From positions 1,798,001-1,862,000 of the forward strand of contig JAPEUQ010000009.1 of the NCBI GenBank assembly GCA_027946365.1: DNA of 64,000 nt, in the 5' to 3' direction. The stretch comes from Kalmusia sp. IMI 367209 (taxonomy: Eukaryota > Ascomycota > Dothideomycetes > Pleosporales > Didymosphaeriaceae). A program made the translations under genes and the position numbers. Position 1 is the stretch's first letter, and each line of letters begins with the position of its first letter. Below are positions 56,639-64,000 of the stretch, in pieces. A model generated the notes under the pieces. It saw only the letters and a list, made by a program, of their open reading frames with translations, made no database searches and had not been told where the DNA came from.

Positions 56639-58625
56639 TCAAGGCCGAGCAGGCGCGAATTTGTTAATGTTCCGTAACAGGTCCATTTGTGCATCGTTGC
56701 ACGCACGCAGGAAACCATCCACGCCTGCTATGTCTTGCAATTGCTCGGTCGTTCGAGGTGAAATGGCAACAATATGATCCAGCGTGGAATCGGACACGAT
56801 GGGCACAGCATTCGGGGGGCTACCGAGCTTTCTGGTGACGAGCTTGCTGAAGGCAAGGAGCTTGTTCCGGAAAATCTTCGATTGAGGACTCAACGGTGCC
56901 GGTTGTGGTGGTGGATGGGTGTGTGCCTCTGTAATCGCTTGGTCTTCTCGTCGTTTCCGCTTTAGAGAAGATGATGTTCTCGAAGGTGGCGTGACGAAGA
57001 CCAAAGAATCTTGCGAGTGATCGTCTGAGGTCAAACTCAAGCGAGAAGCACCGTTCGCAGAAGATTGCCTTTGGGAACCTGATGCTGAACCGCCTACTAG
57101 ATCGACGATCTCGACTCCTTCGTATAGCAATTCAACATCAGGTCTACGCAACGAAGGATATGGAGCATTGATGGCTGCAGAAGTGGCTGCATCTATGTTT
57201 GTCTCTGCCAAGGTGAACGACAAGCCGGTGTGCAAAGCTGGTGTGCGCTTCACAGGAGGAGTGCTGAATGATGGCGATGACTCCGGTGATTCATCCGCGT
57301 TAATTGGTCGGCCTTTGGAGTTTTGAATGGGTGTATTTGGCTGGGTAGTCTGAGAATTAGTATGCACATCTGAGGTCTCTGGTACCTTGTCCTGAATACC
57401 ATCGACAGCTTCGTGGCGTGCAATTACTTCCAGCCACGCAGTGCCATACCGTGCTACCGATGCTTTGCCGATGCCCTTCACCTCCAGCAGCTCTCCATCA
57501 TTCTTAGGCATCCGTTGCGCAAGGCCATGGAGAACAGCGTTCGATGCGATGATATAGGCTGCCACGCCTTGTTCTTTCGCTAGGACCTTGCGTCGGTCTG
57601 ACAGTTGATCATACAATACTTGGGTGGCGTAGCTCAGGGGTTCCTTTTCGACTCCTGGTTTTGTTCTGCTCGGCTTTTTCTTGACCTCTGTCGCAGTCGT
57701 CGATGGCGATGTGTTTGAATCTCCGTCTACATACACATCATCTGTGCCCTTCTGTGTCTGTTTGGCGCTGAAAAATCTATCGGCCATGATGAAGCCACCT
57801 CCCTCTTTTATTGGATGAAGCATGAGTGTCGTAATCGGCTCAAAGCCTTTGGCACCCTTCGTCCTCGGTGGGTATTGTTCCGAAAAAAATTGGTAAAGGC
57901 GGCACTGGTACCAATGCGAGTCTTTTAGCATTCATGCAGTGGAAAAGCATGAAACCGGCATACGCGTCGCTAGCGGCATAGTCAATCTGTTGTTGATTGA
58001 GCGGCCTACTCCAATTGCTTGTCCGGACAGGTCCTTTCGATAGAGGTAAGCCCAGATGCTCCTCTACTTGATATGCCAGCTTCACAAGTTTCGTAGTCAG
58101 CAATTTCGGTATATGCGTAAATTTCACAAGACGATTCATATGGCTTAATTCGAATGCTCCTTGCGGTTTCAACCCAAAGTATCGCTTGAGTCGTGCAAAA
58201 TCAGCCGAAAGAATGCCGACTCCCGTTTTCGCGATTGCTGGACTTTCGATGAGTGTTCGGAGCGATGGCGCCATGATCTCATCCGTAGTTTTGCCAGGAT
58301 GTAGACCGATATGAAACAGAGCGATCGTGTCCTCCGAGGCGACTTGTATCAGACCAATTTTCTCTTGCAAGCGATTATTCTTGCTTGGGAAGCACGGCCA
58401 TTCCATGTCAAAGCCCACGACTGGTTCTTCAAGGAACTTCTTTGCCAGTTCTTCCGAGCGTTGCTTGTCCTTGCTGTACAAGACCTGCACTTTCTTGTCG
58501 TCCGGACCGCGATAGAGACTATAGCTCCACCATTTTGTCCTGGACGGTAGTGATACCTGGAGACGATATGACAGAGGCCACGCGGCTGCACTTTCCCTAT
58601 CATCGGGTGTCTCATTTAAGACCAT
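56639..58625 (-). CDS. 3'-5' exonuclease (WRN-exo-like) with HRDC domain, one apparent frameshift
   Basis: About 661 aa if read through one frameshift. The N-terminal DEDDy exonuclease has 'VVGFDMEW' (Asp73, Glu75), Asp142 in 'ILSADFARLKRYFG' and 'QIDYAASDAY' (Tyr216, Asp220); the wording is closest to the Werner-type exonuclease. An HRDC domain follows ('VLYDQLSDRRKVLAKEQGVAAYIIASNAVL', 'LLEVKGIGKASVARYG'), then a disordered region with basic 'LKRKRRED' and a second short helical block at the end ('RTTEQLQDIAGVDGFLRAC'). There is no helicase domain. The frame changes by +1 within 57840-57931. A T run of seven on the coding strand (57883-57889) is the likely site, since six would read 'PPLPIF-SEQYPPRTKG' smoothly. 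Probable DNA-repair or RNA-processing nuclease in the nucleus. Confidence 0.85.
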
Positions 58626-61277
58626 TGGATGGCCAATTCTGTATTTCTTAACCTATATTGTCCAGTCACCAGGCAACTAGAAAGTCGCGTCGTCGTAGTT
58701 TGTGACTTGTCGTCAATTCTGCGGCATTCAATGGAGCTTGTATTTCAAAAGCCTGACCTTTGTTGAACTATGTGCAAACCTGTATCTTAGAAAATAAAAA
58801 AAGGGCGAAGTGAAGTTGGTTGCCTCTTGAGACGAACGCGGGAAGTAGCGGCAACGACAACGCACAGACCATCAACACGGTGTCACGTGCAGCCGTGTTT
58901 GCAGTTTCCTCGGCGCCAGGCTACTCGACCCTTCCCACTCCTACACCGGCTTCAAGTGGAGTCGAGGCGAAGGTACTTGCTACAGCCGTTGGACTCACCT
59001 CTTCGTTAGCTATGGAGCAACTCGCGGAAGCGACACCCAAAACGCCACCGATAATGTCGCACATGACCCTAAGACGGAGACAGAATCGGTCGCTTGCTGG
59101 AAACATAGAGGCTTGGCCTACGTCTGTACAATGGATCCGGATGAGAGATCGAAGGGGAGCTTTAGTGAGACTGGAAATACCGAATTTGAGCTGCCAGACA
59201 GTATCCGACAGCCCACATAGAACACGGGTAGCAGGAGTCTATGTCCCGCATGAGGACCGTGTCTCTATCGTACGAAAATGCGTGCCATCTTCTATCGAGA
59301 TTTCCGTCGCTGATTCTCTTCGACAAGAGATCGATCAGCCCGATCGTAACGGATTGAATAGAATAAAACCATCCCTTGTCGTATCTCAAGCCTGTATCAC
59401 AGCATTTGCTGGAAGAGCTGTGTGACACTATTCAGAAATAACATCTACTAATTCCATCCGCGGTTACAACATGATCATGGAGGGACACGATGCGAGGAAG
59501 ACTTTAGGACTTGGAAGTTCACCATCCGTTGCACACGCGACTAGCCACAGCTGCCGATCCGAAGAGACACTGCGGTCTCCCACTGCGTCATATCGTGAGC
59601 CTAGAGCTGTGTATACTATATATAGCCCTTTGGCAGATTCTGACGGTTCACATCGTTATTGCTGGCCCAAAACACACTGTTATCATAGAAGCGGTAAAAA
59701 GCGATGTGTTTACCAAAACGACGCTAGATCTGACTGTTTGGAGTCTAAATTAGAAGGCAATGTGGTGGACATTGGTTCAGTCGAATGAAGCAACAAGGTA
59801 TGGCCACTACTCAACTTACTGCTGCGGCGCGTTTGTCCTAATTTTCGGCCGTTGCATGTGCGCATGTACGGAGAACGAGGATGCATAACACGCACATTAC
59901 ATTAACATAAATAACAAAAACAATATAGCTAAAAAGGCAAGTATGCCACGCGTTGGAATTGGGGTGATCGAGGGCTTCGCGGTCTTGGATGCTACAATTT
60001 CTGAGCTAACAGCTTGAGCACACCTTTCACACGTATGATCAAGAGCGCATGCCGAATGCAAGCTGGGATGAGAATCAAGGCAGCTCAAAGTAGTCTGCAA
60101 GTACAAAGACACGGACATGGGCGGTTTTTGGCCCTTCGGGTCGAGAGCGGGGCCGATCTGTGGACGCTAGAGTTTCTCCAAAAGGGATTGCTCTGAGCCG
60201 ATCAGAATCTGAGAACTAGAAAGAACGGTCCCAGGTGTAGTGTAGTGGGTCTGCCGCGGTACGCAAATCTGGCGGCGGCGGTGACGACATTTTCCACTCG
60301 TCCTTTCACCTTTTCCGCACTCCGTCATCTCACAGCTGCAGCCCCCATATCCGCCCTTATGCTTATTATTATATGCAGCATTTCCTTCAATGCTTCAGAC
60401 ACACAGGCCTCCTCTATACCATTGGCTCCGGCTGAACACTCGATACGTGATCAGTGGGCCGACCTGCTGTGAGGACGTGCGTGCTACGACGAATCAAACA
60501 CGCTGAGGTTCGCATGTATTGTTGATCGGTGAGCCTGAACATGCACCCTGATACTTTACTCTTGGCTGGGTATCACAGAGTACGGGACAGAAAGAGAAGG
60601 TACCTATTCTCAGTGCATACCGGGGAAGGTTGAAGGCAAGCCGGGCCAGACATCGCATGTATTGTATTACAGCTGGCAGCGGAATATTCGAACCCAGAAT
60701 CCAACACCGCAGATACTTCGTATATGCACTGGTACGACAGCGTCCAAAAGAATGATACCGCACTCAGAACGACCCATAACTCAACTGAGGATATACGCAA
60801 GCAATTTGACTGATTTGTAAATACAAAAATAGGGGTACTGACGAATTTACTCAAAATTGCGAAAGGAGAGACAAGATTTGAGGAGAGATCGTGGAGAAAT
60901 TGCATTCCAAGTACAACACTTGTAGTGGAGGGTAGAAACGATCCCTGACTGACAAGGGTTTTAGTGCGCGGGGTTTTGGCGGCCCGTAGGTAAGCAGTCA
61001 TCGCTACCGAAAAATGCCTTGGCCAGCGCCGGAATCGAACAAGGACCTGCTGCATGCAGTATTCTCGCAGTTATCGGGGCCGTGGGGCCATCAACAAGAA
61101 AGAATAGCACTCTGATCAGAATACAATGGTAACGGTTAAAACCGGAGACATGTCTCTTCGAATGAAATCTCGCTTCACACAATTGCTCTCTCTTTACCAC
61201 AAGGCCGTTTGCCCTTCCCCAAACTTTACCCTTCAATTCATTCCTTCTAAGCCCAAGCATTCCAACGGCACCACAAA
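58626..61277. other. gene-poor stretch
   Basis: 2.65 kb with no supported gene. A 200-codon + frame at 58820-59425 has no ATG before its middle and overlaps open - frames. A 160-codon - frame at 60573-61055 does start with ATG but reads like AT-rich non-coding DNA. A tRNA-like 3' end on the minus strand at 61021-61090 was examined (see rejected items). Confidence 0.45.
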
Positions 61278-61943
61278 ATGACACACAAAGCCCATTTCAA
61301 AAGCCCCACCCCAATCACTCCAGCTATTCGCCAACCCCGCATTCCATATGATCGCTGGAGACCCTCGGGGGGAGGTTCCCACCGGGACATCTTCCGCAAA
61401 TTCAACGTCCAGCCTGCAGAGGAGGCCGATTTCCTCAGGCATTGGGCTGAGCGTGGATCAGCCGGCATCTTCGCACGGGATGCCACTGGCATCCTCGTAT
61501 TTCGAGTCAGCTCAGCCGATCTTGCAGTGCTCAGCGAACTCGATATTGGCTACCCCAACAGCGCAAGCCGCTTTGCCAGATGGCTGCAGGTCTACGACCC
61601 GGACGGCACTTCCTGGCTCACCCAATTCCGACACGAAGACCTTTCGAACTTCCCAAGTGTCTTCGATGCGTCCGGGCAGTCTGTCCAGTACGATGGGCGA
61701 ATTGGGTATTACGGACCGTCTGGACTGACGGTCGCGGACCTTGTTGCCCATCAACAATTTGGAGCTGACGATAGGGAAACCGGCCATGATGAGCCATCCG
61801 GGCTGGCGGCGGAGGAACCGGTTCTTGCTCAGCAGGGTGCAACCGATGATGGAAGAATCGGTCTCTATGGCCCTTCTGAGCTGACGGTTCGGAACTTCGT
61901 TGCCCGTCAACGAATCGAAGCCGAGCTTAGACGGGGTAGATGA
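61278..61943 (+). CDS. unrecognised 221-aa protein with internal duplication
   Basis: Single exon with ATG in good context (AAAATG). The N-terminal 100 residues look globular: 'DIFRKFNVQPAEEADFLRHW', 'FARDATGILVFRVSSADLAVL'. A segment of about 23 residues then occurs twice, about 50 residues apart: 'DGRIGYYGPSGLTVADLV' and 'DGRIGLYGPSELTVRNFV', each followed by 'A-H/R-Q'. The copies differ at DNA level by many silent changes, so selection appears to keep the protein motif. No signal peptide or membrane helix, and no family recognised. The duplication and codon pattern support a real gene. Confidence 0.65.
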   Translation: MTHKAHFKSPTPITPAIRQPRIPYDRWRPSGGGSHRDIFRKFNVQPAEEADFLRHWAERGSAGIFARDATGILVFRVSSADLAVLSELDIGYPNSASRFARWLQVYDPDGTSWLTQFRHEDLSNFPSVFDASGQSVQYDGRIGYYGPSGLTVADLVAHQQFGADDRETGHDEPSGLAAEEPVLAQQGATDDGRIGLYGPSELTVRNFVARQRIEAELRRGR

Positions 61944-62902
61944 TTGTGGCATCGAAAGCCTGTTGGATCACTGTTGGGTACTCTCCAGTCCTTTCATGTT
62001 CGTAATCGCTTTTTGTATACAAATGAGGCAGGATAATGCCAAGTATGTAACGGCGTGCCTTTACTATCGATCCACTGCTCTGCTCTTTTTTCTCTTTTTT
62101 CCTTTTCTCTTCACTCGTATGTCACGCACGCAAGGGTTTCTTGAACGGTAATGAAGACGAGGACGAGATCTGTCGAGCCGTATACATGCACACTGGTCTG
62201 CTCTTCGCGCCTGCGGTGCACTTCTGCGTCACAAGCATTTTTAGTGTTCTCCGCTACATGCCAGCATCCAACTCGTCCGAAGTGTTGTCGCCTCACGAAA
62301 GAGGAAAGATGAGATTTACGCGCCGTGCAGGGTCGAGGCGAGCCTCCAACGGCCCGGATTTCTACGCGCTTAACACGACGCACCGCCATGCTCATTGGCC
62401 AAAAGTCCGCAGCACGTCTCGTCACACTCAACCTTGAAGTCAGCCTCGGCTTTTCCGCACGCATAACAGCGAGACCCATCTTAGCTCAAGGTGAGGATTC
62501 CGTCAATAACAACCGCTGTTTTCCAGCTACGCGCGCTTGCCCTACTGTCGGGTGCGCATCGGACGGCTGATCGTGTTGCATTGGTAAGAACCAGCCAATG
62601 CGGGCCGAGCAAGAGGCGATATCCGCACGGAAGCACATAATCGCAAGGTGTCTGGAAAGTGGGAACGCGCGGGGGGCATGTCATTGCTAATTTGGTCTCG
62701 GGCATGTCCAGGTTGATCCGCGGGGCCAGTATGCATTCACGCCAAGAAGGCCCTTCGAGGGCGAGAGGGCGAGAGGGCGTATAAAGACGGCCTCGTGTTA
62801 CGATTGACGACCCCATCTCAGCCCATCCCGGTCTGTCTAGCGCGAGCACACCCTCAGAGAAGGTCTACACGCGCTCCAAATCACTTCACCATACCACTTC
62901 TC
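61944..62902. other. intergenic
   Basis: 0.96 kb spacer between two + genes; no supported gene. The right end is the promoter of the 62903 gene. Confidence 0.6.
62757..62785 (+). promoter_or_regulatory. GAGGGCGA triplicate abutting a TATA box
   Basis: Three head-to-tail 8-mers (GAGGGCGA, GAGGGCGA, GAGGGCGT) run straight into TATAAAG at 62780. The TATA box lies 118 bp before the ATG at 62903, a plausible core-promoter spacing for a fungal gene. Confidence 0.5.
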
Positions 62903-63619
62903 ATGACTAGGCGTTTTCGCCCATACGACTTCAGCCACTCGAGGTCCCATTCTGCACCCACCATACCCTCCTTCAGACTCACACCGCCCACGCCACACGG
63001 CTCCTTCCACGAGACCGACTACGATTCCGACGACTCCATACCCACGTCCGCCGCCGCCATGCCTCGACCCAACAGATACACCAAGCATAACAACTACCCC
63101 TATGCCTACACCTCCCAGACTTCGACATCGCCAGCCTTTCCACCGCCGCGGTCAAAGGCCGTAGACCCCCAGCACATACGCGAAACAACCACCAGCGACG
63201 GTCAGAGGCTGCAGCCAAAGAATGTCTGGATGTCACAAGACGGCATGTTCTATTACGTGCAACTCAAAAAGGTTCCCTACCAGTATCCATCCGAAGAAGC
63301 CAGGAACCGACTCTCCCAGTCGCAATCGCCTTCGCACTTCATATTCCAGACTCCGATGACTTCGCTCGATCCTGCTTTGACGGGCACGGGTTTGCACCAG
63401 GCTCTCGGAGGAACGACCACCGGGGCCACCGAAGTGATCCCAGAGCAGACCAGTGTCGTCAATGCGGAGGACGACTACGCCGCGATGACGGAGGGCCAAT
63501 TCTCAGCGGAATCGGTGGAAAATGTTTTCGTTGACTACACCGCTCAGCTCCACGCTCAGTCGCAGCCGCAGCCGCAGAACGCCATGGTGTGGCCTGTCGA
63601 CCACAACGCCAGCCAGTGA
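62903..63619 (+). CDS. unrecognised 238-aa protein
   Basis: Single exon. The ATG gives 'MTRRFRPYDFSHSRSHSAP'; the frame is open further upstream but without another ATG. The N-terminal half is disordered, with Ser/Pro/Thr/His-rich text and an acidic 'YDSDDSIPTS'. A short conserved-looking core follows: 'VWMSQDGMFYYVQLKKVPYQYPSEEA'. The C-terminal third is acidic and Gln-rich ('HAQSQPQPQ'). No membrane helix or known domain. A TATA box in a tandem repeat lies just upstream. Function unknown. Confidence 0.68.
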   Translation: MTRRFRPYDFSHSRSHSAPTIPSFRLTPPTPHGSFHETDYDSDDSIPTSAAAMPRPNRYTKHNNYPYAYTSQTSTSPAFPPPRSKAVDPQHIRETTTSDGQRLQPKNVWMSQDGMFYYVQLKKVPYQYPSEEARNRLSQSQSPSHFIFQTPMTSLDPALTGTGLHQALGGTTTGATEVIPEQTSVVNAEDDYAAMTEGQFSAESVENVFVDYTAQLHAQSQPQPQNAMVWPVDHNASQ

Positions 63620-64000
63620 AGAATGGCTGGCAGGTTTCTCTCACTCTTCTCTTCCTCGAGTGGCAGTTTTGTATTCTGGCGCATTTCAATTGCTAATCAT
63701 GGGTAACGCGTCTCTGGTTCTGCGTGGGCTTAGTTGGTCTTGCATTTGGGAGAGTCTGTCTTTTACTTGGGAGGTGCCAGTGTTGCATTTGGAGGCAGCC
63801 TGTCTTTACTTTATGTCTGTTGTTTCAGCTTAGTCTCTCATTACTTAATGTATCTATTGTCAAGTTCGTCTTGATATATCGTGGTAGGACTCTTTTCCCA
63901 TGCTTTTATCGCGTCGTAATGATGTGCGCAAGTTTCGTCGACCCAAAGAGTGATCCCAGCCAAGCCTAACGTCCTTGTTGATGATGAATTTCATCCTCTT
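63620..64000. other. downstream flank
   Basis: 3' UTR of the 62903 gene to the window edge. T-rich; no gene seen. Confidence 0.6.

Noticed and set aside
58820..59425. 201-codon open frame on + and overlapping minus frames (one starting near 'MCDIIGGVLG')
   Set aside because: The + frame has no ATG until its middle; the minus frames could not be spliced into a credible protein.
60573..61055. 160-codon ATG frame on -
   Set aside because: Starts inside the tRNA-like element and reads like AT-rich non-coding DNA.
61021..61090. tRNA-like 3' end on the minus strand: B-box-like TGTTCGATTCC, a 3' acceptor-like GCTGGCC and a T5 tract shortly after
   Set aside because: The T stem does not pair (CCTTG against CCGGC), the 5' acceptor pairs at only about four of seven positions, and no clear D arm or anticodon is seen. 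At best a relic; tRNAscan-SE would settle it.
1..64000. Secondary-metabolite cluster, CRISPR array or prophage
   Set aside because: No PKS, NRPS or terpene-cyclase core enzyme; no regularly spaced repeats; the genome is eukaryotic.

Overview
This window comes from the nuclear genome of a filamentous ascomycete (Pezizomycotina). Genes are split by short introns of about 45-110 bp with GTAAGT/GTATGT-type donors. The gene families are typical of these fungi: a HET-NACHT protein, a full-length PDR-type ABC transporter, a Zn2Cys6 factor, Opi1, Gtr1 and a DUF1688/URC4 protein. A Dothideomycete is my best guess, but that is only an impression. Exon boundaries were placed by hand from splice motifs, reading frame and family conservation.

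Layout. 1-2.8 kb: gene-poor, with a decayed BTB/POZ gene. 2.8-3.8 kb: secreted class 3 lipase. 6.3-31 kb is mostly conserved housekeeping: a small conserved protein, a PQ-loop vacuolar transporter, a Swa2/auxilin-like UBA-TPR-J protein, URC4/DUF1688, the TORC1-signalling GTPase Gtr1, a Zn2Cys6 factor with its zinc cluster in mid-protein, a WW-domain protein, a Yar1-like ankyrin protein and a single-pass membrane protein. 32-36.7 kb: PDR-type ABC transporter. 37-53 kb is accessory in character: a 4.3 kb gene-poor stretch, a HET-NACHT NLR-like protein, a dead ankyrin gene beside it, a divergent pair of C2H2 and C2H2-ankyrin genes, an APH-type phosphotransferase, and a two-part reading frame interrupted by one TAG. 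53.5-58.6 kb is conserved again: Opi1 and an exonuclease-HRDC protein. The right end holds two unrecognised single-exon proteins.

The genes do not form a biosynthetic cluster. Most are independent housekeeping genes (TORC1 signalling, clathrin uncoating, phospholipid regulation, pyrimidine catabolism, ribosome assembly, vacuolar amino-acid transport). The part with its own logic is 40-52.5 kb, which resembles a fungal non-self-recognition neighbourhood: an NLR, near-identical ankyrin repeat units, and pseudogenised repeat proteins.

The most useful observations are these. Three otherwise intact conserved genes (URC4, the ABC transporter, exonuclease-HRDC) each carry one +1 frameshift in a homopolymer run, which looks like sequence error unless reads show otherwise. 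A single in-frame TAG in a CAA-TAG-CA context splits a small gene at 52.1 kb. A C2H2-ankyrin fusion carries 96-nt repeats. The two relics (BTB, ankyrin) are decayed by stops and frameshifts.
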